This document shows, one piece after another, positions 1 to 13,539 of a DNA stretch of 64,000 nucleotides. The stretch is taken from NCBI GenBank assembly GCA_013397115.1, contig VWZW01004141.1, forward strand, positions 2,805,654 through 2,869,653, in the 5' to 3' direction. The translations under genes and the position numbers were made by a program. Numbering within the stretch: position 1 is the stretch's first letter; each line of letters begins with the position of its first letter. The notes beneath the pieces were generated by a model, which did not search any database, had not been told where the DNA came from, and saw nothing but the letters and a program-made list of their open reading frames with translations. This DNA is from Edolisoma coerulescens. Its lineage: Eukaryota > Chordata > Aves > Passeriformes > Campephagidae.

Positions 1-59
1 AAGAATGCATCATTAAAGTGACTTATACTTACAAAGCTTCTAGGGCCAAGGTGGAAATC

Positions 60-250
60 TTAGGATGTGTATGTGAGAGACATCTGTATGTTGTATGTGT
101 ACACACATAGAAAAATATGTGTGCATATAATTTTCTTTATTTATAGTGACATATTTAAACACATGTATATGCAGACATACATGTACACATAGGAACGGAT
201 TTTCACATGCATATACAAATATATAGATATGTCTGTATGTATAGAAAGAG
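60..250. repeat. TG/TA/CA-rich microsatellite-like tract
   Basis: The tract is a run of degenerate alternating purine-pyrimidine words such as gtatgtg, tgtacacaca, atatgt and acatgtatatgcagacatacatg. No single unit repeats perfectly, so this looks like an old, eroded dinucleotide/tetranucleotide repeat. Confidence 0.55.
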
Positions 251-528
251 AAGTTGAGAGGATTTGAACTAGTTTTTTCTCTCTCAGTTGAATATCCCTG
301 GACACTTAGCTATACTGGTATTCTTGCGCCTGTCTGTCTCCGTCTCTCCTCTGGGAGCTGTTCCACTTTGTATAAATAATTCTACTACTTCCCTCCAGAG
401 AGGGGCCATTTCTCTTGTCTGAGGGGCAGGGTACTTACCCAGAATGTGAGAAAAAAGAGTATTTTTGAAAGTATAGAGCTAAAAGTTCTGGCATTGTTGT
501 CCTGTTGAGAATCCGATCTAGGGCTCCC

Positions 529-558
529 TCACAGGTCTGTGAGATCACAGACCTGTGA
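529..558. repeat. Perfect 14-bp inverted repeat with 2-bp spacer
   Basis: The left arm tcacaggtctgtga (529-542) and right arm tcacagacctgtga (545-558) are exact reverse complements separated by 'ga'. The symmetry ends at the flanks. The stem is too short for a typical pre-miRNA, and no surrounding terminal repeat or target duplication was noticed. Confidence 0.85.
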
Positions 559-3500
559 ACCCTCACAAATCACGCTGTGGAACAGGGGCAGCCCTTTTGC
601 AATGCTGTTTGCTGGTTTAGACCCAGGAAGCCCAGGCCAGCTGGTTCAGCTGGAAGCAGAGCTCAGTGAAGAGCAAGAGTGTGAAGATATCCAAGCAGTC
701 CCTTCTCTGAGACTTTAGGAGCATTTTTTCTGCCTGGATCTCATTATCTTGAATTGCTGTTCTTGTCCCCTGAAAATATTGATGAGCTTTGTTTAGTTGT
801 TTGTTCTTACTAGAGCCATAATCAATGTGGAAGGCACACTAGAACTCTTCCCAGAGTAGGCTAAATGGTGTTTATTCTGATATGGCATCAGCTTTCAGTC
901 TAATGCCTGAATGCCTAAATCTAAAGTTTGGGTTTATTTTCTCAGCAATTTTAGAAAACAAGTGCAGATGGGACCTTTGGAAGTCATCTGGTCTGTCCCC
1001 TGCCCCACAGCAGCAGCAGCCAGATAGATGTTGCTCCTAAAACAACAACTTTGTCCATATACGTCAATTTTTAACAGTATAGGCTGATTTGGGGAATAAG
1101 GAGAAAACAAGGGAGAATATATTTTTGGTTTTGGGAAAAGAAGTGGAGATGATGTGAGGCATATTACTGAACATATACGTATGTGTCTGTGACCTTAGTC
1201 TAAATTTGCTTCCTTTGCCCCTTCCTCCCTCCTCCTCCCTACAAATGTTAAGTGCAGTTACAGCTTTTTGTATGTTCCAATAAGAAAGAGGTCTCCCTAG
1301 GGTAACTACTTAATAAGCAAGATATGAAAAGCACAATAAAAATGATGGGACACATAGGGGAAAAAAAAGACTGGTTTTACTTTTAATGATGGAGGAAAAG
1401 AACTGCAGGGAAGTAGAGAGGAATTTAGAGATAAAAGCCTACGAATTTTTCAGGGCAGATAATGTAAGATCAAGAGCTTTGGTAAAGGAGTATGTTGTGC
1501 AATCCTCGCACAGATTAGCATGAAGAATAGCACAGAAACATATACTGTGCACTGCCCTACAAGTTTTACTGCCTTGTGAAAGTCATACACTGTGCTCAAG
1601 AGCTACTGCCAGCATCTTCGTGATGACCTGTTTGTACTTTTACTGACACAGAACGTTAAGCCGAAGCAGTAAAAGGAAATCACGAAAAAGATAATACAGC
1701 TTCTACATCAGGAGATTCATAAGACCACAGGCTAATTTTTGAGGAATGTGGCTGACTCTGAGTTGCTACAAATGCTTAAGGGCTGAAGTTGTGGAGCAGA
1801 TGGATACCAAACTTTCACTTCTCATAGCCCCTGGTGCTTTAAACTTCTATTGTAGCCTCTCAGTTAGTTACAGTAATGGAGATGATGAGCAAAGAGAATT
1901 AGATTGTGAGGCCGTTTGTCCAAGACCTGACTTTGAGGAGGTTCTCCAAGAATCGAGTCATTTTGGTGCCAGTGACACTTCACAGGTGACTCTGGCCTTT
2001 GCAGCCAGGGAGATGCTTTGCAACAGAGCTCCCTTTCATAGAGCAATCCTCTTTCCAAAAAGTGTGCCAACCTTGTTTTATTCACGTGACTAATGCCAGA
2101 CAAGTGAGCTCCTTGTGTCAACACAAGCATTGCTCCTCCCAAGAACACCGCTCCCACCTGTGCTGCACTGGCCTTGAAATTGGATTGCTCTGCAGGGCCC
2201 TCGGGGTAAGCTTGGAAATAGCTATAGCAGATGATTGGACTAATGAGGAAAGCAATATGAATTTTTTAATTGAAGGCCAGGGACTTTGGTGAAGGTTTCC
2301 CCCCACCCTCTACTTTAAGATGCTGCAGAGGCAGAAAAAGTGCTGCAACTGATTACATTTCTCTAAGCTTCTCCCTCTGGGTGGCTCCCAGAAGCTGCTC
2401 CAGTTGGAAACAGTCAGTGACTGTAGGAGAGCAGGAATCCCTCTACATGAAGGAAAAAAATTCTGTCTTACAAGGTCACTAACATTTTCTGCAGAGATCT
2501 AGACCATGCAAGCTGGATGGGATTAATTTTCTTTTAAACTGTAGCCATCTCATTAGATTATTTCTTTCTGTCTTTCTCTCCTATTTTTTTTTTTCTGCTT
2601 AAAAGTAAAACAACAGAAACTAAAAATTCTACCTATGGGAGACTTTTGAGGCTGGACAGAGATTTTAAGGGCAATCCACAAAATACAAGGTAGTGCACAA
2701 GCTTTAAAACTGTCTTGTCATTCTGCATCAGTTCCCAAACACCTGGAGCACTGCGGCACACCCCAAATGGCCAGGGCCTGCTTGGTTCCCTGTCTGGGCT
2801 GTGGAGCCTGGGTTTGCCCAGTGGTCCAGGAGTTGCCCTGGAGGTCCAGACTGGAGGTGGCCATGGGTGGCACTGCCTGGCTGCAGGGAGCACCCAGGAA
2901 GGGCTGTGGGTGACTCCATGCTGTCTGCATGCAGCTGGGTGCAGCTCCTGAGGGAGCCAGTCATGCCAGAACCTTGTCTACAACAACCTAGTGGAGCTTT
3001 GTATCTCCCCAGTATTGTCCAGCCACTTGAATACTACAGTCTGCAAAGCTTTTTGGTTTGGTTTTTGGTTTGTTGGTTTGGGGCTTTTTTTCCTTCCTTT
3101 CTCTATGATGGAAACAATTGCCATTTTCTATTGGCCATCTCTCCGGCAAAAAAAAAGAAAAGAAAAAACCCACACAAACCCCCAGTGACTTGAATTGGCT
3201 AAAGCATTTAACAGGTTTGTGTTGCATTTGCAGATTCCAGTGAAAAAGAACTCAGCAAAGTTTTGTGGGTAAAAATGCAAACACTCCAATATTGTAGATA
3301 GGAAATACTTAATTTTGTTATTTCAAAAAAAATTACTATTTCCATTTTTCTATTCAGTCACTTCATTTTGGAATTTGTTCTCCTGCATTGCATAAAATAT
3401 TTTAAAACATTAAGACAAGATGAAATGGCTTGTTCCTGGTTGAGAAAAAGATGTTTTATTTAACTAAAAATGAACACAGACTGAGCAGCCACCTATTTGC

Positions 3501-6500
3501 CTAGCCCTAATTTCCACTTCTGTAACAGGGCCTCCTGCCATTTTGCCATGGTTGTTCCCTTGTCTCCTCAAGACCAAACTGAGCTGTAGAGAGATTAAAT
3601 GAATGTCTAGAGTCCCAAGAGGAGTCTGGCAGGGCATTAGTTGGACCCCAATCATCTTTCCTCTTTCCATTTTGCTAGCACCTTCCTAACTGGCACAGCT
3701 CTGCCTGTGGTTATGCTGATAGCCCGGATGGGGACAGGTGTCTTTCAATAACAAGTCCTTTCATGAGATTACTGAGAGCCTCAGGCACAGCAGGGCCTGT
3801 GGTTACTACAATAGCACAAGCACTACCTAACAATAACATGATACAGAAAACTCCTGCAGCCAAATATCCTAAATTCCCTGAATCAAAAACCTGACAAACT
3901 AAATGGTTCAAAATTCCAAAGCATGGGGTCAGAATATAATTCATGTGGAAGGGAAAAAAATAAAAAAAGCAGTCTCTTGATGCATTTGAAAATGCTGTCT
4001 ACTCTGTTTTTTCTTCTCTTTTCTCTCAGCAAGCATCTCCACACTCATCTTTTACACTCCTTGCTCTTTTCTCTCAGGTAGTGTGTAACGCTATGGCTCT
4101 TTGTCCTGCTGATGGAAAAAGCCAGATGGAAACAAGTGTGGTTCACAAGGAAATGATCATGTTAGTGGAATTAATGTTTTAGATACTGTAATGTGAAATA
4201 TGATCTTCCTTTTTCTCAAGAAGACCCAGTCTGTGTCTCTACACTTTGGTCAGAATCTGACGCTAAGAGAACCCAGGAGTCTCTTGAGGTAGAGCTGAAA
4301 ACTTCGTGTGCAGAAACAGGCACATTTAAAAGCAATAGCAAAGTTAAAACAGCCAGATGGGAACCTAGCAGGCAACCGAGAGGGGAACACTCTGTTTTCC
4401 TTGCAAGCCTACAGGGGCTTGTTTGCAGGAATTAGAATCTCTCACTAGCAGTTCACTGCAGCTCTAATACCAAGTGGTATTGAAAATGAGAAGCAGGTTA
4501 TGGCTGATGGTTTAAATGAGGCACCTATGGGAATTGAGAAATGAGATCCTGGACTTGTCTTGGTGTAGGCTGTGCACATGGCAGAGCAATATTGCTTTCT
4601 TGGCTGACTGCATCATGTATTATGGCCTTTTATTTTGCCCACAGTCAAACAGCAGGGAATAGTAGAAGTTCATTGCTCCAGCTCACTGTTCAAACTCTGA
4701 TCTGCCTCACCAGAGGCAGTACCCCTGAATAATGGAAAGCAGAATCGCTCCCTCAGCCTCAGTGCGGGTATGTGTTCAGTGCAGCACTGTATAAATGCTA
4801 TTGCCATTATTTTGGAGTGAAGAGAAAAGCAGAATGTACAATTAAAGCTCTGTTTAGTTCAGTTTTTAAGAGAATTTACTACCTGGGAAAGATGCCAGAT
4901 CGAGGGCTCTGGAAAACACAGCCCGCCCTTTAACCACAGTGTCAGGAAAGAGCAGGAGCAGCGCTCCAAGCCTCCTCCACGGCTTCCCCCTCAGCCCAGC
5001 CCAGCTCAGATTGCAGATGCCCCTCACCCTACACTGGCAACCGTGTTTTACAGGGTGGGAGAAAATCTGAGTCTTTACACCTCTTCACCGCTTGGTCTCC
5101 CTCCTGACATCTCCATTCACATCCGGCCTTGTACATTTATGATGGGGCCCTCTCACTTCTGACTGAGCTGGAAGGTACCAACTTCTGCTTGCAAGGAGCC
5201 TGAGCTGGGCTGGAAAGCTAAAGGCTCCTTCCTCTGTGAGCCCCTCTGTTCCTGCTCAGGGCTGCCCATGGTGCTGGAGGGGCTGCTGCTGCTCCCCCCA
5301 GGAGCTGTGTCCACCTGAGTATGGCAGGAATGCACAAGGCCATTTCAGTAGTGGGAGCAATCACAGGGCAGGACAGGTGAGAGCAATCAGCCTTAGGCAG
5401 GGTTTGGATAGCCAAGAGAGCTCCTGGTGGTGAGGCAGGTCCCAGGGGAAGTGGGAAGACAAGGGGATGCATGGCCAGACACAGGCATGCAGGTGGAGAT
5501 GGAGCCTGAGCATTCAGCTCAGAGGGGCCCCTGAGGCCCCAGCGAGGCCCCCCACCACTTGGTCTCGCACAGCACCTTCCAGCAGCCCCATCCCAGCTCA
5601 CACAGCCATGGCTGTCCCTGGACAAGGCAAGCCCCCTGGAGGGGCAGAGCTTGCTGAGCTCAGGCTCAGTGGGGTGAGCTTCATCTGTGCCTTGCTGCTT
5701 TTGGGGAGAGGGTGCTACCTTACAGAAATGCTCCTGGAGAGCATTTCCTCTTCTTTGCAATGCAATGGATCTGCACATATTTTCCCAAAACTCTGGTCAT
5801 TCCAAGGGGGGAGAACCTTTGTGTTGCCCTCCTCCCACCTCCCCCAACCCTCCTATTTGAGAGTCATGCAGCCTAGGAAGAAGTACTTGCCCACGCATGG
5901 GGCTAACACTGCAGGAAAGGATGGCTTAAAAATGAAGGCACTGGTTGGAAAAATGGGGAGTCCTGCTTGCAGTGACAGGTCATGGCTGTGGCACGACGAC
6001 AGCTTTTACATCTGCAGCTTTCAGATTCAAAAGAGATAAAAAAAGAAGTATTACCTTAGCAGCTGGCATCTCTGAGCTATGCAATGCACCATCCCCAGCA
6101 AGACAGCGCTGCCCTCCACAGGCTCCTAGCACAATTTCCAACTGGCTGTGGATATCTGTCGAGCCTAGGATGATGCTTTCCCCTTTATTTCTCCTCTGGG
6201 GCACTCACAGCTAGGAATTCAAGCCCCCAAAAACTACTGATTTTTTTGATGCATCTCAACTATGCTCATGCTTCTCTCTGAATTAAAATTCTCTAGTCCT
6301 GCTGCCAGCAGCCATAACTGTGCTGTATGCTGTAATCAGGGGAGCACACAATCACCATGCAGCTAACTGCTTCTAATAGTAGAAACTTCACTCTAATCTT
6401 ATATAACGCCAGTAATGGAGCAGAGAGGCTGTGGCTTGTGAGGAGCTTAGACAGAAAGCTTTCTTGGGCAGCTCATGCCCTGAGGGCAGAGAAGCTGCAG

Positions 6501-8964
6501 CTGCAGTGAGAGCAAGAAAAACAAAATGACCTTGATATTGATAACAGTTCAGTGAGTGCTGTCACAGCCAGTGCTGTGCCAAGACTTCACTGGTGTCACA
6601 GGCTGTCGATAGGTGTAAGTTATGGGCAGTTCTGATAAAAATGGTGTCAAAGAGGCCAGGCTGACAGAGGGATGCGGGGAAATAATGTCTTGCAAGCCTC
6701 AGGAAAGACAAACAAGGATATTTAAAATGGGCTCCAAAGCACTTGCACTTCTGCAGGCAGTATGGATTTGTGTGACTGTGGATTAAAGGGGTTTTTTTCT
6801 TCTCCTTGTTTTACTCATCAAATGATTTTTATCTGACTGCTGCTGTCAATACGAAATTGACAATGCTGTCAAGTTTGCAAGATTTCAGGATATATGAAGG
6901 CATGAGAAAGGGGTTTTGATATTCCTCAGTCGTTTGGCAGGGGTAGCTTTGAGCTGTCTCTCCCTGCACTTTTAACGTAAGCAGTGAAGTGCTCTCCTTG
7001 CTTTGCCTTGCTTGAAAGCGTACATACAAAAAAGGCACCTTTTTCTAAGGTTGACAAAGCTGTACAAATTCTTTGCTGTGGAATCAAGAGGAAACTTCAA
7101 AACTCTACAGTGGCAGATCTATTTTGGCACTTGAGTTTTTCAGGCATATCATAGAGCTTTCCAGTGACATTCTCAGCTCTGTTGGGGCAGAGTGGGATGT
7201 TTTTTCTTTAGATTTTTTTTTTTCAGCTGCTGACTTTAAAATCATTATTTGATTTTGATTAAGTCATCTTTTAAGAAGAGTGATTGTATGTCACAAAGGA
7301 ATTGACCACTGATGAGCGCATGAGAATAACTAAAAGGAGATATTAAGACATAGAACTGGGATTTCCTGTCTCTCGCAAACTTTTTTATTATGTGTCTGAT
7401 GAGTATTTGCTCCTAATTTCCTACCTTAAATTTGAGGAAATAAAACTGTGAGTGGTTTTCCTGTTGCAGCACCCTGGTATCGGGGTGCCAGGTAAATCAG
7501 AGTGAAGTAGGAAGTGCCTCTTCAGGGGCTGTGGGCAAAGCAGCGTGTGCAGCAGCCTCTTCGNGTGCTGCCCCACTCCTGAGACTGAGGCTATGTGAGT
7601 CTTGCAGGTGGTCAGGCAGGGCAGAAGCAAGGGTTGTTATGTGCCAGCAAGTTTTAGGAAGGTATCTTCACTTTATCTTGCCAGGTTTTATGCTGTTGTT
7701 TTTCTGCTTGTGTTTCGTGCTGTGGCTTGGTGTGGACTGTAGATGGATGCCAAGGCTGGTAGGTAGGGTGATGGAGGGGAGAAGAGCCTCCAGCAAAGGA
7801 GCAGCCTCAGGGCTCCCAAAAGGGAGAGTTGAGCACAGGTAGAAGGGAGGAGTGCATCCTTGCTGGAGGTTGTGCCTGCTGCAGGTGATTTTTGGGAACA
7901 CACCACAAACGTAATTGTCCATCTTCCCAAAGCAAACCTCGGTGCCTCCAGCACAGCCTCAGGAAGGCTGTCCTCTGCTTGAGAAAGTTGCTGTGAGCAG
8001 GAATGCATTAAGGACTGCGAGATTCTCAGGTACAATGGCAATGGGAGCCACCCGTGAGCTATAAATAGCACTAGCATCCTTTTCTCCAATGCCTGGCATC
8101 CCAAGCAGTCATTTTTGCGGGTGCTAGTGAAAATGAACAAAGCTTTGAAGAGTTTTTATTTATGCTCTCTTTGCAGACTGTAAATTTTCTTAGTGAGTAG
8201 TTTTTCCTACTGGCTCTGAATTTTGCATTTATTTTAAGGGAAAATACTGGCATTTTTTCCTTTTTGATTTCTTTTTTAGTTATCATACATAATTTTCATA
8301 TTTTTACCTCAACTGTGTGGGAAGAGCTATTGTGGCAGGAGAGTTGGGATCACAAGTATTCATTTTCAAATAACCTCTGTGTGATTGCAGGAAAAGGGGA
8401 AAAAACCCTGGAACCTAAATTCAGTCTTATATAAATCTTATATGCATTTTTAACAAAATAATGAAATTTTTTTGGTTTAGAATTAAGCAAACAATGCAAG
8501 GTGTTTGGTCAGGTTTTGTGGTGTTTACATTGAGAGGCCAGTCAGAAATAGTTGTTGCAGTAAAAGGAAAAGCTCTACATGTCTATCAGACAAGATCTTC
8601 CTACGGTTTGATAGGAAACAAAGATGGCTTTGTTAAGGACCTATGAAGGCCCAAGAGCACCACTGGCAAAACGGAGCCTTTTCAAAATATTTAGGGTTCA
8701 CTTGATGAAGTCTTGTGATAACATGATAAAGTCTCACCTGTTATGCAACTCTCCTTTGCTCTTTATAGCCAGCAGCTGGGGACCTTCAGGAAACACAAGG
8801 TCTACAAAACAGACATTTTGCTCTGGGATAACCAAAGAACCCCTGCTACAAGATCAACTAGTAGAGCTGGAAGAATTAGTCTAGCTTTTAAATATGCAAG
8901 AGGGGCTGTATTTTTTTGCAATGATGCCAACTAATCTAATTATAGATTGGACTGTTTTACTGAC

Positions 8965-9180
8965 AATCCTTGTTTTACGCCAGCGGGCAGCGCTGCTGCT
9001 AGTAAAACGCTGTGATTTTTCCTGCTGCCACAAGATGGCAGGAAAAAACAATGTTGGGTGATTTAAAAATACGCAGCGATGGGCATCGCAGAACGGAATA
9101 CACTCCTGGCCGGCATTTAAAGGGAGCACTTACAAGAAACTGCGCACGTTGGATGGAAGAAAAATGTGAAACGTACGGAA
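8965..9180. promoter_or_regulatory. Short CpG-clustered element in CpG-poor DNA
   Basis: About ten CG dinucleotides fall within roughly 200 bases (acgccagcggg, gcgct, aacgctg, acgcagcgatgg, atcgcag, acgga, ccggc, gcgcacgtt, acgtacgga), while the surrounding kilobases have very few. It also contains a ccgccatcttg-type core in variant form (cacaagatggcagg), which resembles YY1 sites. No plausible protein is encoded. A conserved enhancer or a minor promoter is a reasonable inference, but nothing in the sequence proves function. Confidence 0.3.
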
Positions 9181-10012
9181 TAAATTAGATTGATATTGAC
9201 CTGGGTATATACATCTAAAGATCTACTCTGTATCCTTTCCTACACAGGTTTTCTGTATAAGAAAAGCCTGGGACAGAGCTCATTTTTTCCTGCACTCTGT
9301 GCAGTTTGGCCTGGTTTTGTTCTGCTGGCAAAATCTGTTGTACAAACCAGTCCAAGACATAATGCACTCACCTAAAGTAAAAAGCAGGGTGATTATTTTA
9401 GTCTTTTATACTGTCTTTTTCCAAATATGATTCTCTTCCCATTCCTTGTTCCTCCAACCATAATAGAAAAAGAGCCAAGCTAGAGGACACATCCACTGCT
9501 CTTGCTTTCAGGAACAGTGGGAGACATGAGGGACAGCAGCTGGGCAGGAGAGCACGCCTGGGTGCTGACAGGGTGTTGCACTGGGTTGCTGGGCTGGGCG
9601 GTGGGGTCAAATCAGTGTCCCTCCTGCCTGTTCTCCTGGGAAAACTGACTTTTCAGTGCAATGAGTATCACAGGAGCTGCTGGGGCTTTGGAAGAGGGCT
9701 GGGATGGAGGAGTCTGTGCTGTTCATGCTCTCTCCCCAGCTGCTTTCACTTCAAATACGTTAAATGAAATAAACCCTCTACAAGAATGGAAATTGGGTTG
9801 GAAAGTACAGCCAGACTGGCTGGGGGCTTTGAGTTATCCAAAGGCATTCCTCCTCAGCAGCCAGTGTGGTGGTGCCCCCATACTCTTCTAAGAGATAAAA
9901 GAAAGCTGAGGAAAACTCACAAAGATTATTGTGTGTTGATGGCAATTACCAGGAGCTCATTAACTGGTAGAAGTTAATTCTGAACGGCAGCACTGCGCAG
10001 ACGCGGTGGGTT

Positions 10013-10330
10013 CTGGCCCTGGTCCTGGCCCTGCCGTGCTGCTGTGCCCAACATGGCCTGGCCTGGCCTGGCCTTCCCTCACTGAGGCATCGAGGATGTT
10101 CATCAGCAGCCTTTGCAATTTGTCTGCTGAGGGGACAAAGCTCACGGTCATGGCAGCTGTGCTGGCCTGTGGCACCGGCCTCCCCAGATCCTCCTCCAGC
10201 ACCAGCCGGCCCCTCACCCATCCAGCCTTCCTCCTCACCCATCCAGCCTGCCCCTCACTCATCCAGCCTTCCTCACTCATCCAGCCTTCCTCCTCACCCA
10301 TCCAGCCTGCTCCTCACCTATCCACCCAGC
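10013..10330. repeat. GGCCT/GGCCCT tract plus ~20-bp minisatellite
   Basis: Short runs of tctggccctggtcctggccctg and four ggcct units (about 10054-10075) are followed, after unique sequence, by about six copies of a roughly 17-22 base unit of the form cctcacccatccagccttc between about 10211 and 10325. Copies vary in length and at the c/t of 'cccatcc' versus 'ctcatcc'. The minus strand is G-rich and opens a low-complexity frame rich in GWM/EEG words, which I read as repeat translation and not a gene. Confidence 0.8.
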
Positions 10331-13148
10331 TTTCTTTCTCACCCAGCCTTCACCCCTCCTTTTCTTTTTTTTCCCCACAGCCTGAGCTAACCTCCTTGGA
10401 GCTGATGGAGGCAAGGTGCTTGTTAGGGCGTGAGGGCAATTAGGGACTTTTGTGCTAGGACTAGTTCTTCTGTCCAGTCTGTAGTAATTAAAAGCATCAA
10501 GAAGTTTAGGAAGTAGCCAATCTGTTGAAAGGCAAAAGCTGGAAGATACACAGCTGTCCTGTTTCTTATGCTGGCTTCCCCTAGACGGTGCTCTAGGCTG
10601 ATGGAGAATGAATACTAGCCAGACCTTCAGGTCTAACCTGCATTGGCACCTTTTCCACTTGTCTTATGAATGCAGTGTCCACACTACTCATTACTAAATA
10701 CTGAATTCTGTAACATGGGCACCAAACATCTAGAATCTGCCTCCCAGGCTGGAAATACATTTGTCACTATGAACCAAGATTCATTTCACAGTGGCAACAT
10801 GGAGGAGAATGACAAGGCATCAAGAGCGAAGAAGCAAAAGCAAAATGCTTGAAGCAACTTTCAACTGTTGTGATGGTAAGGGAAAAGACCTGATGATATG
10901 GGTGCCCATCACCTGGGCAGGAACACCCTTGCCCCATGAGATGATGCTGACACAGATCCCAATGCCCTCACACCTTTCTCCTCCAGATTCTGATCCTGCT
11001 TGGATTTTTAAGGTATTCTTTCTTGTATTGCTTCTTTTGATAAAATTACTTTGGTCTCAACTTGGTTCTGCAGTTAGCAGCTTCATTTTGTGAGGAAAGC
11101 AAGTGATGGAAGATCTGCAGCTTCTGGCAACACCACAGGAACACTGCCAGCATCCAGGACCTTTCTTTCGTCCTTTGGCTGCCCACCTCTGAGTTATGGG
11201 GTCCCACCTGCTATTTAAAAGTAGATTAAGCCTTCCTCGAAATTAATAGGTTTAACTGAGCACAAAATTACTTTGAATCTGCCTCATGCAGGACATCCTA
11301 CAACCTGGGTCCTTTTGCCAGGTGTTCAGCAACTAATCATCTAGGTCAAAACAGCTCCAGGGTATGAATCCTGCTCTGGATGTGAGGTGAGAAAGCCTTT
11401 GCACGTTGAGGTGTTAGTAGATACATGGCGGGGGAGGCAGGGAACAAGACTCTCTAGACACCTGTTCCCCTTCAGTGCTTGAAAGGAAAAACCTCCCCTT
11501 TCAGCACTGAAGCATTAACTGCAAATGTCAATTTGCTATCTTTTTTTAGTGAAGACAATAGTGAGAAACCATTCACCACAGGTAGTTTATCCACAAAGCA
11601 AAGGCAAATTCAGGGCTGTCCAGGGATTTGAAACTACTGGGTAGAAAGGATTTTCTGTTTCTATTCTACTGAGATATATCTCTGAGTTTTTAAATTTTGT
11701 TCTGTTGAGCAAGGTGAGCACCTGAGAGGGAACAAGCACATGTGCATGTCAGCTCCAAAGGGAGGAAGCCCCTGCACAGGTGACATAATCACACCCGTGG
11801 TGCCGGATCAGGTCTTGAGAGGGCTACACTGATCTCTGCTCTTCTCCTGCCACTTTTCACTATTGCCACAAGTAAGGGCTGAGATTGGGTGGGTCAGTCT
11901 TAACCCAAAAGATCTAATCTGATCTGAAATGCAGGGGCCCATAGCTAGGTGAGCTTAATTGGGCCCTTCTCTCTATTTCTGATACTGTCAGGCACAGGAA
12001 GGTGGTTACTGACTATTGGAACAGAAAAATGTGCCATAGAGCTGAGGTGCTTTTCTTAGCCTGACTTACTAAATGTCCGTCCCACCTCCTTCATCTGTGC
12101 AGATGTCTGTCATGCCTGTCCCATTTTCTGCCTTTCTAGGGTCATAAACAATAGTGATTACCAAGTAACTTCATCTCGCCCCTCTTTTAGCTTAACCATT
12201 CCCTTGATGGATCACGGACTGGGTGACGACAGGCAAAATCTCTGTCATTAAAAACTCAAACTCCCTCTGCTCACAGAGGTGTGGGCATGGTGACAAAGCT
12301 CCCTTTGCACACAGGCAGCCTTGCCTTCTGCCTGGTTACATCTCCTCCAGGCAGGATGGTGCATCTTGACTTTACAGCTGCTCGATGTGGCTACACATGC
12401 TTTCACAGCAGGATCTATTAGCACCAATCGCCCCCCTTGCAGGGATCTGAAAGCATGCTGCCTTTTGGCACAGGAATGAGCCTGCTGTCTCCAGAGGTCA
12501 TAAAGACAAAATCTTGGCCAAAGAGGGAACCATGAGAACAGAGCTAAGGTTATGACTTTGTAAATGTTTATCTTTAGTCTGTATTTGATGTCTGGATAAT
12601 AAGGTGACCAGTCTCTTACAGAAACCTAAGGCAGGTTAAACAACAGAGGGGCACACAGTGGTTTTCTTGAGCTGCAGCACAGAGCATGTGCAGGGCCTTA
12701 TCATTCCCCACTTGCCACTTTTGTGGTTGATGGATGCTTTCATGCAGTGTCTCTTCCTAAGCCCTTCAGATCTGAGCTGTAAGTATGGTCAATACAGCTG
12801 TGCTTTTTTTTTTTTCCCTAAAAAGAATGTCTTTCCCTTTGTACTGCCTGCATTTTGTCGTGCTGCTTTGGTTCACTCACCGTTTTCCTCAGTTTGGTAA
12901 AGAAGCTGTCTGTGAAAACAAGAATGGAAAAAAAAGAAAATTATCAAAGACAGTTTTTTATATACGCAAGGAAGAGATGTTTCAAAGTGAGTCTATCAGG
13001 TTATCCACCTAAGTATTATTTCTGCCCTTGAAAGTCTTTCACTTACAGTGCTTAATTGGTCTGTGCAAATCCATTGCCAAAGAGGTAATTGGCCATTTTT
13101 GTAGAAGAATCAGAAACAAAAACACTGCAGGCTATTGTTCTAAAAATT

Positions 13149-13168
13149 AAAAAAAAAAAAAAAAAAAA
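13149..13168 (+). repeat. Poly(A) run, 20 bases
   Basis: Twenty uninterrupted A follow a short aaaaatt. No retrogene or SINE body was recognised immediately upstream, so this is scored only as a homopolymer. Confidence 0.9.
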
Positions 13169-13539
13169 GGAATTATGGAAAGAATATGTTTCAGGGCATC
13201 ATCCAGCCTCTCTTGAAACTATGCAAATTCACTTGGTGAAAACAACAGCAGACACAATGAAATGAGTTGTATATGAGGAACTGAGATCTCAAATGTGATA
13301 TTATGCAGAAGGTAAAGAGTCTGTACTAAATAAGTAACAGCTCAATGTGTTATCAAGGGTGCACTTTGATTTTGATGAATGTTAAAAGAACCTTTAGCCT
13401 TGAAAATAAAGAGGATAATTTCTCTCTAGGCAATGGCTGCTCATGAAAGCCATAAAATAAGAGCACTGGAGCCCTAATTTTATAGTGCTTTTTAAATGAT
13501 TTTCAAATGGTCCAGCTGCTTTGTGCCACAATAACACAA

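Larger units (their letters stand above)
1..8930. other. Non-coding stretch left of the phosphatase cluster
   Basis: I see no coding exon here. Open frames on both strands are short, lack flanking splice signals that would join them, and match no family I recognise. The stretch holds a TG/TA/CA-rich microsatellite-like tract (about 60-250), a perfect inverted repeat at 529-558, a pyrimidine-rich tract near 1206-1240, a T/G-rich tract near 3050-3085, and GC-rich but CpG-poor patches near 2.75-2.95 kb and 5.0-5.7 kb. One ambiguous base (n) lies at 7564. By synteny DUSP29 would be expected on this side of DUSP13, but I could not find its exons, so it may lie outside the window. Confidence 0.6.

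Noticed and set aside
3711..3944. Minus-strand 77-codon frame with a hydrophobic middle (LGYLAAGVFCIMLLLGSACAIV)
   Set aside because: It resembles a membrane segment, but I recognise no family, the frame has no matching neighbouring exons, and its length is within chance for this window. Not annotated as a gene.
5218..5778. 186-codon minus frame and a 190-codon plus frame in GC-rich DNA
   Set aside because: Both lie in the same GC-rich, CpG-poor stretch, overlap each other and have Pro/Ser/Ala-rich composition without family similarity or splice context.
9960..10301. 113-codon minus frame with repeated GWM/EEG words
   Set aside because: It is the translation of the minisatellite and not a real repetitive protein.
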